DNA of 64,000 nucleotides from Serripes groenlandicus (Eukaryota > Mollusca > Bivalvia > Cardiida > Cardiidae): the NCBI GenBank assembly GCA_031761405.1, contig JASEVX010000011.1:63241543-63305542 (forward strand), read 5' to 3'. The number at the start of each line of letters is the position of its first letter. The first letter of the stretch is position 1. The translations under genes and the position numbers were made by a program. The notes beneath the pieces were generated by a model. The model ran no database searches, had not been told where the DNA came from, and worked only from the letters and a program-made list of their open reading frames with translations. Positions 1 to 10,244 of the stretch are shown here, piece after piece.

Positions 1-117
1 TTGTGATTCATTGATTTTGTTCACCAATAAGGACGTCCTTGTTCCCATTCTGACTGAAAAAATGTCTGTCTGTCTGTCTGTCTGTGCTCTTAACATTTAC
101 CAAATTATATATTTTTG
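1..117. other. Left-edge non-coding DNA with CTGT microsatellite
   Basis: No gene seen. A short (CTGT)n run lies at about 63-86, the same tetranucleotide class found in the pearl-like elements further along. Confidence 0.5.
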
Positions 118-790
118 ATGGCGAAATATGTATAAAATAAGATAATACCTTACAATGGAAGACAAAATATAAATAGAGAGTTAATGTCCAGACAGTTTAA
201 TTCAATAATTTATCATGTTAAGTGATATATTTGAGTAAATTAGTTCAAGTAATATATGCATGGATGTACCAATCACTAAATGCGTATTTAATTAATACAT
301 GAATATTTAATATTTAAATACATATTTAATTGATACATACATGTACATATCTAGCAAATAATTTGCCACAATAGAGTGTCTGTAAGAGCATTATAGTAGG
401 TAGCCGCTTATAAGATACTTCATCGAAAAATAAAGCATTCATCAAGGTATCAACATTGTAATTACTTAATGGTGTTTAGTATTTTAACAATAAATATACT
501 CAACTGTTTCAAAATTACATCATCTTTGGTTTGAAATATTATATTAATGTGTACATATTCAAGTGATTATAAAAATATTCTGGGATAAAATGTATTCAAA
601 GTTCTTTAAATACTAGCCCATTACGGGGCAAACTAAAAGAGCATGGTTTTCATGGCCCATTTCCCACATACAAGATATCTACAACAGACAACTTCAAAAA
701 CGTTCGGGCACATTTCTATAAAGGAAGCAATACTTGTTGAATAGATTTGAAAACATTTTGTTTAAATGAGAAATTTGCTCATCATGAACT
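118..790 (+). repeat. Segmental duplication, copy 1, first block
   Basis: This AT-rich block matches 7741-7851 plus 8995-9540 in direct orientation with few differences. It holds the empty target site (tgatatat, 223-230) of the element that sits in the second copy at 7852-8994. The duplicated homology resumes at about 1905. Confidence 0.8.
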
Positions 791-839
791 ATTTCTTGTT
801 TATATTTACCTGAAGAGCCGTCCACAAGTTGTATACTCT

Positions 840-1061
840 CCCTTTCCCTCATATAGACGCTTTCTGACGCCTCTGCAGCAGACGGCTTTTTGAAAACATA
901 GTGACAAAAGAAGAAATTGCACAAAACGTGCAATTTCTCCTTTTGCCACAATGTTTTCCACTTTTTGTCATAGGTTATCCATTCAATTATGTAGATATTT
1001 TATTTTTTGACAAAATATGTTCAAAGTCGTCTGCTGCAGAATTGCCGTATGAGGGTAAGGG
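840..1061 (-). mobile_element. TTAA-MITE, complete copy
   Basis: 222 bp. The left end CCCTTTCCCTCATATAGACG and the right end mirror each other. The centre contains the family's hairpin (aaattgcac/gtgcaattt). TTAA follows the right end at 1062-1065; the left flank is CTCT, so one target copy has been lost. The orientation is inverted relative to the copy at 1316. Confidence 0.85.
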
Positions 1062-1315
1062 TTAAGTTCAAACATGTAGTATCTAATTGTAAAAGAAAAA
1101 CCCCCTGTAAATTCAAAGGTTTTGATCAGTATCTGCCGCCAATGATGGATGGGACATTGGTTTGACATTGGCTGTCTGTATGTAGCAATATCTAAGGCAT
1201 GGTGCATGTGTTTTAAATTGATAAGGCATCATCAGCAACGTATAATTACGACACAATGAAACACTTGAGTGTGTTTGTTTTCACGCAGACATAACATTTA
1301 ATCATGTTCCTTTAA

Positions 1316-1537
1316 CCCTTTCCTTCATACGACAATCTGCAGCAGACGACTTCGAACGTATTTTGTCAAAAAATAGAAAATCTCTATAATTGAATGGATA
1401 ACCTTAGACTAAAAGTGCTAAACATTGTGGCAAAAGGAAAAAATTGCTCGTTTTGAGCAAGTTCTTCTTTTGTCACTATGTTTTCAAAAAGCCATCTGCT
1501 GCAGAGGCGTCAGAAAGCGTCTACATGAGGGAAAGGG
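1316..1537 (+). mobile_element. TTAA-MITE, complete copy
   Basis: 222 bp with TIRs at both ends and TTAA on both sides (1312-1315, 1538-1541). A textbook member of the family, with the outer TIR, a GTCTGCTGCAGA inner motif near each end and a central hairpin. Confidence 0.9.
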
Positions 1538-1904
1538 TTAAAACAACTCCTGTGTATATCCGATATGGGATGTGGACAGGTAAATGTGTCAGTTTCTCTA
1601 GAAACATACATGCCTTTTATGAACGGAAGATTGTGGGAGAAGGATCCTGTACCGAACTGTAAAACATGGAATGCATCTGGATACTTGGGCCTGTGTGGTC
1701 AACGGAACAGATATTTTTTACCAAGTTTGCGTGAAACCTATTTGGGAATCCCAGATATCTTGAGTTCTGCCCTAATCAGTGTCCATTCATTACCACATAC
1801 AGCAACCAAATTACTAAACTAATAACAACAGCGACAATTCGAGTGGCCCGGGTATATTGGTTAACATGCTGCAATTGAAATCCGAGGTTTGACAGTAGAG
1901 CTGA

Positions 1905-2056
1905 GCAAGTAAGAGCACGAAGGGATCTTTTCAGAAAGAGCTAAGATATCGAACCCTGACTCCCATGTTTCCAACATGTATCTCTTGAAATTATATGCAA
2001 CTTTCAGATGCTTATACATGACATCGTTCACACTATGAATTGGCTTATTCCAAATA
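1905..2056 (+). repeat. Segmental duplication, copy 1, second block (SINE-tail-like)
   Basis: Matches 9557-9700. Part of it (about 1920-1980) resembles the 3' body of the tRNA SINE at 15070-15130 (gatcttttcagaaagagct). About 1.1 kb separates it from the first block here, whereas the two blocks adjoin in copy 2. Confidence 0.65.
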
Positions 2057-2253
2057 CAACAACTCTAGTGATCAATTTTGGGCATAACGTCTGGTCCAAG
2101 TGCGATAACCAGCTAATATCGAAAATTGGCCAAATTAGCCTTGTCTGTTATCTTAGTCCAACTTGGTGAACATGTTTGTTGGTATAGTGTCTGGGCAAAG
2201 TAACATAACCAGCCAAATCACCTAAGTCACTTTTGAAGTATGGTCCTTGATTA

Positions 2254-2460
2254 TACCCCCATATAATAATAATTTTGGTTTTATTTACCCTCGCCATGCA
2301 GAATTAACTATTTGGCGAGCATTCCCCATATACATAGTATATGGGGGCTATATAGGAGTCACGCTTGTCGGTTGGTCGGTCGGTCCGTTGGTCTGTAGAC
2401 ATTTCTTGTGAACCCTATTTCTCAGCAACCCTTGGTCAGAATTCAAAATAACTTGCTCAT
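2254..2460 (+). mobile_element. TATACCCCC/GGGGGCTATA repeat element
   Basis: Starts tatacccccatat, has an internal atatgggggctatata motif and then ttggtcggtcggtccg tetranucleotide runs. The same family occurs at 30200 and, in part, at 50494. At 2285-2315 it contains the reverse of the 3' tail of the SINE at 15160-15190. Confidence 0.6.
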
Positions 2461-2489
2461 TGTTTCATGCATGCTTATATTAGCATATT

Positions 2490-3075
2490 CCCTTTCCTAC
2501 ATACATACATTTTCAGCAGACAACTAAGAAAACATATTTATCAGAAATAGAACGATAAAATAACACAATTTCCAATGAAAAGATGCCCTGGTATGGGTCC
2601 ACAGTGCATGTATAACTCACATATTTTAAACAAAATAATTAGACTTGAATTAGACTGTCTGTCTCATTAATCTAAGTGTAGACGAAATGGCATCGGGGTG
2701 TAAATTGGTTGTAGACGAAATGGGAGAAATTGCAAAAAGTGTCGACGAAAAGGGCTTTAACCTAACTGTTCTCCAAAGTCTTCCATAATTGTTGTGTGAC
2801 GATTTACGAACAGTGATGACCCTGATCAGTCTTAACAGAAGAGCATATTGATCTGAATATACCCAACTATCGGAAGGCGGGTTTTCATTTGACACGGTAT
2901 TATTATGTGTAAACCCAGATCAAATGGAAAATTACTGACGCATGCAGTAAAAATGACCTTGACAACAGTGCTTTGAGAAATTGCTCACAGCGTAATGATT
3001 CCATGCAAACACAATGAAGCAACCCTGTATGAATCTATTCTTCTGCTGTAGAAATTGTCGGTACGTGAGAAAAGG
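2490..3075. mobile_element. Possible old, diverged TTAA-MITE or insert-bearing copy
   Basis: A CCCTTTCCTACATAC-like left end and a gagaaaaggTTAA right end (TTAA at 3076-3079) flank 0.58 kb. The interior does not match the usual MITE centre, so this may be two end fragments rather than one element. Confidence 0.35.
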
Positions 3076-3242
3076 TTAAAGAGTTTGAAGTTTTTGTCAA
3101 GATGTTTTTAATTTCGTCGGCAAATATTTTGAAAGAGGAAAGGGTTTTCGCACACGTGCAAAATCAGTCCTTTGTTTGACCGATCAGGATATATTTCCGG
3201 TCTATACCGGTTTTGACAATCAAGTAAGCTACTGGGTAATAA

Positions 3243-3325
3243 CCCCTTTCACAGATGTAGATTCATTTTGACGCAACTAAAGCTGACGAGTTTGGTAAAC
3301 ATTGCAGCAAAATGAGAAAGCCTAA
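3243..3325 (+). repeat. MITE-type left terminus upstream of the piggyBac gene
   Basis: Reads ccctttcacagatgtag and then cattttgacgca, very like the inner and outer left end of the MITE copy at 17893. It is preceded by ATAA. It lies about 390 bp upstream of the transposase start and could be the 5' end of the piggyBac element itself or an unrelated MITE fragment. Confidence 0.5.
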
Positions 3326-3598
3326 ATGCATTAAATTTAAAAGATTACTATTTCCACAATGATTTCAATGTTATTCAACCATTATATTTTAATCTATATA
3401 AATTGTGTTTGTCCGGACATTTTCAAAATCGTTTTCTGTGATTTGTTGCAGGGGGTAAGGGGTGGACTAAAGCTGGCATCTATGGTTGTTGTCCCAACTC
3501 CCGTACACAAAGACTTGCGGTCCTTTGATAGATTGAACTAATTGAAATGCCGAAGGGCAATAAAATGATCATTGGCATGTGCCAGTTAGAAGAACGGG

Positions 3599-3607
3599 TA
3601 TAAATAT
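3599..3607 (+). promoter_or_regulatory. Candidate TATA box for the transposase
   Basis: TATAAATAT lies 106 bp upstream of the transposase ATG at 3713. The sequence is AT-rich, so a chance match is possible. Confidence 0.35.
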
Positions 3608-3712
3608 GACACTAAGACAAGACTGGTCAGTTTGTTGGAGAACAACCAATCGATTGAGATCAGTTAGCCACTTATCCGTTATTTTCTATAATTTTCTGCA
3701 AATTGCATTAAT

Positions 3713-3904
3713 ATGGCCGAATTTGCGAGCATTTTCGAGTCTGATGACGATACCGATTCGGTATTTTCTGGGTTCACCCCGTCTGAGATCCCGTCAGATT
3801 TTTCTGATCTGGAAGTCGGTTACGATGATGATTCATCTTCCGACGAGTCCGACACTGATGTTGACCCTTTAGGAGCTTGGACTTCCGACTTCCAACAACC
3901 GACG
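3713..3904 (+). CDS. piggyBac transposase exon 1
   Basis: 64 codons beginning MAEFASIFESDDD. It is strongly acidic, as is usual for the disordered N-terminus of piggyBac-family proteins. It ends in phase 0 at ACG|GTAAGT. Confidence 0.8.
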
Positions 3905-4623
3905 GTAAGTTAACAGGAAACTAAATCATCCTTGAAAATAGGGAAACTACGGCGAAATTTAACTTTCTTTGAGATTGTCAACTTTCAATGTCCGATCTTG
4001 AATTAATTTCAACCCATTTTCTCATAAAATGGATCATAGAAAGTCGGGAAAATACGTCGAAATTTTACTCTCTTTGAGGTTGTTTATTTCCGTTTTCCGA
4101 TTTTTTTTATTCAAAAAGAAATGGTTAGAAATCAAAATCTCTGTGGATAAAAAGTGCAAGAATGTTGGAGTCTTATTTCCATGGGATCTCAAACATTTAT
4201 TCTGATTGACACGACTTTAAATCATATCAGGTCATTTCAAAATAAGGTGTTACTAATTTTAATCCTGTTGATTACAGATTTTCCGTTTGAAAACATCATG
4301 GAAAATGGAAGCGTATCTAAACTAAACTCAAGTTTCAAACACTTTCTAAGTAGGAATATGTACATCATTTTAAAATAGTAACAGTTTGTAGATGAATTAA
4401 AAACTGGTTACTAACTTAATTGACGTTCGAAAACTTTGTGGCAAATGGAGACATTTCTAAATACAGATATAATGAGGTTGGATATACATTGGTACAGGAA
4501 AAAATGAAAAATGGAAATAAATTATGATGATTTATTTCAATTCTTTATTTTCAAATATAATTTACATACAAGAAATTTAAATCTTTGTCAAGTTGGCTAA
4601 TTATTTGTATCTTTCCTCTTTAG

Positions 4624-5928
4624 ATTGAGCCGTTCACAGAAACACCAGGGGTCCAACTTCCGGCAGGTTTTGATGCAACTAGCGCCACTCCACTCCAGTA
4701 CTTCTTACTGATGTTCCCGTTGGAATTGATAGGATTTCTTACTACCATGACAAACCGCTATGCTGCCTGGAAGATGACTCAGCCAGGAGTTAATCATGAC
4801 ACCAGATGGGAAGAGACAACAATGGGGGAGATGAGAACCTTCCTGGCGCTCAACATATTGATGGGCATCAATCGATTACCGACGGCGGAGATGTTTTGGT
4901 CGACCAACAACATGATTGGAAATGCTGCTGTAGCCAGTACAATGACCTGCAACCGGTTCCAGAAGCTGGTACAGTACTTCCATGTATCCGACCGAGCAGC
5001 TGAACCAGGGAGGGAGCATCCAGACTATGACCGTCTCTACAAGATAAGACCTATCACTGATGCTGTGTCCACTACCTTCAGACGGTTCTACACTATGTCA
5101 CGCGAGGTGTCAGTTGACGAGGCCATGATCGGTTTGTGTGGACGACTAGCCTTCCGCCAATATATGCCAGACAAGCCAATAACGCGTGGAATTAAGGTGT
5201 GGATGTTATGTGACGCTCAGACAGCCTACCTTTCCCGTTTTGAGGTCTACTTAGGACGCCAGACCAACGCTCCAGAGCATGGTCTTGGTTACAACGTCGT
5301 TTCCAGGTTGACGGATCACCTTCACCACACTCATAGATGGGTTTTCTTCGACAACTGTTTTACGAGCATCGAGCTGATGGAGAATCTCCTTGATCATGGT
5401 CTGTACGCATGTGGAATCGTCCGATCGAACAGAAAGGGATTCCCAGCAGAGTTGAAGAAACCCACAGATGTGCGCGAGCGGGGCCAGTCCAAAGTGTTGC
5501 AGAAGAGGGGTTCCAACCTGACGGCAGTGGCCTGGAAGTATAAGAATAAGATAGTAAACACCTTGTCAACCCTCAGCAACCCTGCAGTTGTGATGCCAGC
5601 CCAGCGACGCAGCGGCGCCCATATCCTCGACCATCCCCAGCCAGACAGCGTCTTTCAGTACAATACATTTATGGGAGGAGTGAACCGTCACGATCAGCAT
5701 TGGGAAAAGTACGATGTCGGCCGAAAAGGAAAGAAGGCGTGGGGATACCTTTTCTGGTTCTTAGTCGACTGTAGTATCGTGAATGCGTTTATCCTGTATA
5801 AGTCCACCAGCAGCCGCCCCATCAAGAAGAAGAGATACAGTCATCTAGACTTTCGTATGGAGCTGATCAACGAACTTCTTGGTGGTTCCAACAAGCGTAA
5901 AAGACCTACACCAGAGCATGGGCAGTGA
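4624..5928 (+). CDS. piggyBac transposase exon 2 (to premature stop)
   Basis: Phase-0 acceptor at 4621-4623. 434 codons cover the whole DDE core, including the insertion and the hydrophobic GYLFWFLVDCSIVNAFILY helix that follows the third catalytic site in this family. It ends in a basic KKKRYSHLDF...NKRKR tail and TGA. Confidence 0.85.
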   Translation: MEPFTETPGVQLPAGFDATSATPLQYFLLMFPLELIGFLTTMTNRYAAWKMTQPGVNHDTRWEETTMGEMRTFLALNILMGINRLPTAEMFWSTNNMIGNAAVASTMTCNRFQKLVQYFHVSDRAAEPGREHPDYDRLYKIRPITDAVSTTFRRFYTMSREVSVDEAMIGLCGRLAFRQYMPDKPITRGIKVWMLCDAQTAYLSRFEVYLGRQTNAPEHGLGYNVVSRLTDHLHHTHRWVFFDNCFTSIELMENLLDHGLYACGIVRSNRKGFPAELKKPTDVRERGQSKVLQKRGSNLTAVAWKYKNKIVNTLSTLSNPAVVMPAQRRSGAHILDHPQPDSVFQYNTFMGGVNRHDQHWEKYDVGRKGKKAWGYLFWFLVDCSIVNAFILYKSTSSRPIKKKRYSHLDFRMELINELLGGSNKRKRPTPEHGQ

Positions 5929-6111
5929 GATGGACTTCTACAGGCTGAAAATATTGAGGGACACACTCACCAAAAGATGCCAGGAATGAAGAAAATGTGC
6001 ATGTACCACATGAAGTACAAGAACCAGAGAAAGGAGACTGTCTTCGCCTGCAATCTCTGCAACGTTCACCTTTGCAGAGATGGATGTCATGCCCTTTACC
6101 ATAACTTCTGA
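5929..6111 (+). pseudogene. Stranded C-terminal zinc-binding domain of the transposase
   Basis: It is in frame with exon 2 but lies after its stop. It contains ETVFACNLCNVHLCRDGCH followed by ALYHNF and a stop, the cross-brace Cys/His pattern that closes piggyBac transposases and binds the transposon ends. No further frameshift is seen, so a single nonsense change cut it off. Confidence 0.75.
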
Positions 6112-6394
6112 GGTAATCGGAGTAGAAAAGACACTGAGGGGGGTGGGGGTGGGCCATGATAAAGAGCACCTCCTCGTGGTGTGGCCTGGATATGGCTGGA
6201 TAATTTAATTTAAATTCATTACATTCAAACCTTTTGATCTTTGACTTAACCTGAAACGGAAAAACAATATTTTAGTTCAAAATATCTCAACATTTTGGAC
6301 TGAATTTTGATTTACATGAAAACAAATGAAAATTATTTAAAAACCTTCTTTTATAATTATCCAGCCTAACTAAACGCTCTTTTTACTATTTTAG

Positions 6395-6537
6395 CCCTTT
6401 CCCACATACTGGGTCTTTCTGATGCCTCTACAACAGATATCATTTGAAATCAGTGTGGAAAAAGGAGCAATTTTTCCTTATGCCACAATGTTTATGTTTT
6501 AAAAGTGGTCTGCTTCTGATTTTTTTATGTGGGAAAG
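6395..6537 (-). mobile_element. TTAA-MITE, short diverged copy
   Basis: 143 bp. Left end ccctttcccacatact, centre ggagcaatttttcctt, right end atgtgggaaag. The flanks are TTAG on the left and TTTC/TCAA on the right, so the target duplication has decayed. Confidence 0.6.
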
Positions 6538-7020
6538 ATTTCAAACGATTAAAACAACATAGAATGCAATGTGTTTTATTGTTTTTCCATTATTTCAAAG
6601 AAATATTTTCACATTATACTGGATTTCGTAGAACTTGCTTGAACTAATATAGATTGTAAATATAGATTTATTTTTCCTTTCAAAGGGTCTGATTTTAAGA
6701 ATTTCAACTTGAAATTGCTGTTGGTATATACTGATATAGTTTTAGGGGTTTATTTGCAATAAATATATCCAAAAATGTAGACATGAGCAAAATATGTTTA
6801 TAACTTTCAAGGGAAAAACAAAGAAAATATAAACAAAAAAAATTGCCTTGTTTTCGTGTCCTGTTTGATTCAGTCCTCTTCATGGTAAAATAGTGTATTT
6901 CACATCACTGTAAAGAAAATTCTATTTCCCACGATGTTTATTCTGACAGAAAAAAAAGGTAGTTACAATATGTCGTACATTTTTTATGGTTTAATTAGGA
7001 CAGGTGTCAATTCTTATGAT
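6538..7020. other. AT-rich stretch, no gene recognised
   Basis: Low-complexity AT-rich DNA. The only ORF (6444-6647) overlaps the preceding MITE and has no protein-like features. Confidence 0.6.
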
Positions 7021-7605
7021 TTTCCCATTACCAAGATTCAAGATCCAATACTTTATTGACTGTTTTTCGGCAAAGCATTTTGCCTTTGGCCATTTACAAA
7101 TTATGTAAATATGACAAAGATATATACATAGAAAAACATATAACATTTATACATATATACATATAACGTAAAAAAGGGAGAAAAAAAGTGTTTTTTGCAA
7201 ACATAACATATTTATAGAACAAAAAATACCTACATTCAAACATATTGTATATATCATGTACATTAGTTTTGCATAACAGTCATTTCTTAGGATCATTGCG
7301 TTCTTTAAGTATTTCATTAAGTTAATTAGTTTCCCTTTATTCTTTGTTTTCATAGTATAATTACATTTTTCTAAACTGGGCCATGCTTGATATAGATGAA
7401 ACCTTTTGCGTAAAACAGTATATTTGGGACAGCATGATAAGAAGTGATATTCGCTTTCTACAGCTCTAGAGTTACATAATTTGCACATTCTTTCTTCTCT
7501 AATAATACCATTATGTCTCCCGTGTTCGATACTCTGTATGGAGATAGTGTACTTGATTTTATCACTTAGTTTATTGACTATTGGTTTATCAGATAGATGC
7601 CCATA
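7021..7605 (-). pseudogene. 3' end of a non-LTR retrotransposon (LINE) ORF2
   Basis: On the minus strand the frame reads SIEHGRHNGIIREERMCKLC and then AVESEYHFLSCCPKY..LR. This is the Cys-His segment that follows the reverse-transcriptase domain at the C-terminus of many LINE ORF2 proteins. The frame is open from about 7605 down to 7147. A caataaag polyadenylation-like signal lies near 7050 (minus strand). The rest of the element is missing, as expected from 5' truncation on insertion. Confidence 0.75.
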
Positions 7606-7740
7606 TATGAAGATAATATAGGTAAATGGGCAGTTAGGCTATCCAGTAAAGGGCCAACAATGACATGTAACACTTTCCAAATTCAGATTTATATTCTTTA
7701 ATACTCAATTCAATGAATACAGAACATATACATTTTTTAT

Positions 7741-7851
7741 GGCAACATATGTATAAAATAAGATAATACCTTACAATAGAAGACAAAATATAAATAGAGA
7801 GGTAATTTCCAGACAATTTAATTCAATAATTAATCATGTTAAGTGATATAT
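7741..7851 (+). repeat. Segmental duplication, copy 2, left part
   Basis: Matches 118-230 almost base for base. It ends with the 8-bp target tgatatat (7844-7851), where the TIR element begins. Confidence 0.85.
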
Positions 7852-8994
7852 GGTTTGTTCCCGGAACGCCTACTGGATTTAATCTCTACCTGGTCACAAT
7901 TGAGAATTAGGGGGCCTTTTCAAGGGCAGTTATAAGTGATAGATTTGTGTGGACTTAATTGATTATCATTATGACAAGATAATTGAACATGGTCAGATTG
8001 TTTTCTTTTATAAACAAAAAATATAATTTTGTATGTATTACGCTTCAATCTGAATTTAAAAACTTCCAAATTTATACAGTTGAAAAAATTGGTATTTGGA
8101 TGAAATGTGATAGAAACGTATTGTTGAAAAATGACCAATGTTAAAAGCGAAGGCTACTTTCAAGGGGTACACTATCTAAAAAGGCAACAGGTCAGGGTGC
8201 TTATTCTGTAGGCATGAGTTTGATTCTCGTCTGCACTTGAAATAGGTTTAAATATATTCAAACTAATTAAAGAACTACAAAAAATAATACAATTTAAACC
8301 ATTTTTATTTTTTATCATATTAATCAACATAATATAGAACAGGAGTATTTGTAGAAATTCTTGTTTAGGCCTGGGACCACTAATAAGTTGTCCCTGTTTA
8401 GGCATAGCACAGAATAAAACATATATATATATACAATAGCACATGATATACATGCGATAGATGCTATTTTCACATAGCTAAGCTCCCAACTGTATGAGTT
8501 GGGATGCTGAGTCCACATAAGTCATTAAATCAATCACACCAGTTTGGTATCTCTCTTTGAGAACTATCAAGCGGCGATCAATGTTCAGGTACCGTTTGGT
8601 TCGTGGTCTAGTAGTTCCACCTGAAGCTCTCTGAGTTCTGTTGATATCGTTGGAGTTCTGAACGTCTTAAAACATCTGTATGGCCGTGAATATATTGGGG
8701 TGGACATGTTGGGTAATTCGTTTTAGTTTGCTGTGCCATCCTTCAACATTAATAGCTATCAAACTGTAAGAACATAAAGCTTTAACTTAAAGCTTTATGT
8801 TCTTACAGTTTGATAGCTTTTTACAAAGCTTACTCTCTAAGATTGTAATAAAGATATTTAATACTTTTTTTTTTAAAAAGTTTATAATAAAGAGTTCCAA
8901 AGTCATCTACAAAATAAATCTATAATTTACCCTTTACAAGGCCCCCTAATTCTCTAATACACTTTAAGTCGAGTAGGCGTTCCGGAAACACACC
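7852..8994. mobile_element. Non-autonomous TIR DNA transposon with 8-bp target duplication
   Basis: 1,143 bp. The ends ggtttgttcccggaacgcct and ggtgtgtttccggaacgcct (reverse complement of the right end) form a TIR of about 31 bp with 4 mismatches, followed by a second inverted block gagaattagggggcctt. It is flanked by tgatatat at 7844-7851 and 8995-9002. The paralogous empty site at 223-230 has one tgatatat. An 8-bp duplication fits hAT, P or Merlin-type transposons; the GG termini are closest to Merlin. No transposase ORF is visible inside. Confidence 0.88.
8754..8818. repeat. Perfect 32-bp inverted repeat with 1-nt spacer
   Basis: Arms 8754-8785 and 8787-8818 (agctatcaaactgtaagaac... and its exact complement) match at all 32 positions around a single C at 8786. 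It lies inside the TIR element. Confidence 0.9.
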
Positions 8995-9700
8995 TGATAT
9001 ATTTGCGTAAATTAGTTCAAGTAATATATGCATGAATGTACCAATCACTAAATGCATATTTAATTAATACATAAATATTTAATAATTAAATACATATTCA
9101 ATTGATACATACATGTACATATCTAGCAAAGAGTTTGCCACACTAGAGTGTCTGTTAGAGAATCATAGTAGGTACCCGCTGATGAAATATTTCATCGAAA
9201 TATAAAGCATTCATCAAGGTATCAACATTGTAATTACTTAATGGTGTTTAGTGTTTTAACAATAAATATACTCAACTGTTTCAAAATTACATCATCTTTG
9301 GTTTGAAATATTATATTAATTTGTACATATTCAAGTGATTATAAAAATATTCTGGGATAAAATGTATTCAAAGTTCTTTAAATACTAGCCCATTACTGGG
9401 CAAACTAAAAGAGCATGGTTTTCATGGCCCATTTCCCACATACAAGATATCTACAACAGACAACTTTAAAAACGTTCAGGCATATTTCTATAAAGGAAGC
9501 AATACTTGTTGAATAGATTTGATTTTTTTTGGCTAAAAGAGAAATGTGCTCATCGTGAGCAAGTAAGAGCATGAAGGGATCTTTTCAGAAAGAGCTAGGA
9601 TATCGAACCCTGACTCCCATGTTTTCAACATGTATCTCTTGAAATTATATGCAAATTTCAAATGCTTGTACATGACATAGTTCACACTATCAATTGGCCT
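8995..9700 (+). repeat. Segmental duplication, copy 2, right part
   Basis: 8995-9520 matches 223-750, and 9557-9700 matches 1910-2056. The two blocks nearly adjoin here, whereas copy 1 holds about 1.1 kb between them, including two MITEs. Confidence 0.8.
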
Positions 9701-9714
9701 ATTCCAATTACAAC

Positions 9715-9908
9715 TCTGAAGCAGTTGACTTTGAAAACATCTGAGCAAAAATATGAAAACCTCTACAAATTAATGTTAAATTATTGAATAGAGTTGAACA
9801 AAATTGTAGCTAAATATGAAATTGCTTGGTTTGAGGAATTTCTCCTTTTGTCGCAATGTATTCAAAAGTCGTCTGCTTCAGATGTGTCAAAATGCGTCTA
9901 CAAGTGAC
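9715..9908 (+). mobile_element. TTAA-MITE, diverged copy
   Basis: Contains the inner motifs of the family (gcagttgactttgaaaac on the left, caaaagtcgtctgcttcaga on the right) and the central hairpin. The outer ends and the TTAA are eroded. Confidence 0.55.
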
Positions 9909-10020
9909 AAATGGCTATAAAAGCTACATTGCTTAATTGTGTTCAATCAGAGTAAATGGTCTCTACAACTACAGAACAAACATTATAACCAGGGGCCTAG
10001 CTTGGCAATAATCAATGTGT

Positions 10021-10244
10021 AGGCCGTCTCGTGAGAAAATCAACATTGTGGACTCTGCGTAAAGTATCGACCCGGATCAGCCTAAGCATGCCACACAGGC
10101 GTACCCGGATAGACACTTTTCGCCTCCTGTGGATTTTCTGTTTCATGAATCACTACTCTATCTATCCTCCCTTAGACGGAATGTGTCGGCCGGATCAGTC
10201 TGCGCGGACAGCGCAGGCTGATCTGGTCGATACATTACGCAGAT
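10021..10244 (+). mobile_element. TA-flanked TIR element (GAGCCGTTC family), truncated
   Basis: Shares the internal blocks caacattgtggactctgcgt, cgacccggatcagcc and cctcctgtggattttctg with the copies at 53707, 54843 and 63497. The right end is degraded after gatacattacgcag. Confidence 0.7.

Larger units (their letters stand above)
3713..6111 (+). pseudogene. piggyBac-type (PGBD-like) transposase, two exons, inactivated
   Basis: DDE transposase that would cut and paste TTAA-flanked DNA. Exon 1 (3713-3904) and exon 2 (from 4624) join in frame with a GTAAGT donor and a tttcctctttAG acceptor. Seen in the translation: an acidic Asp/Ser-rich N-terminus, then the transposase core with FDNCFTS and a GGVxxxDQ-type motif. 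Of the three catalytic acids, the first (VDEAM, codon 5116) and second (FFDN, codon 5350) are present and are spaced 78 residues apart. The third position reads GGVN instead of GGVD (codon 5683, aac). The frame stops at TGA 5926-5928 after 498 residues. The same frame then continues for 60 codons into a Cys/His cluster typical of the family's C-terminal zinc-binding domain and ends at TGA 6109-6111. Likely a dead copy; domestication of the shortened protein cannot be excluded. Confidence 0.88.

Noticed and set aside
694..951. 85-codon minus-strand ORF, and similar ones at 17813, 21101, 29386 and 35522
   Set aside because: They repeat the same peptide pieces (FFFCHYVFKK, SAAEASESV) because they are translations of the TTAA-MITE, not genes.
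3713..3913. 66-codon acidic ORF as a stand-alone small protein
   Set aside because: It joins in frame, through perfect splice signals, to the piggyBac core; acidic N-termini are normal for that family.
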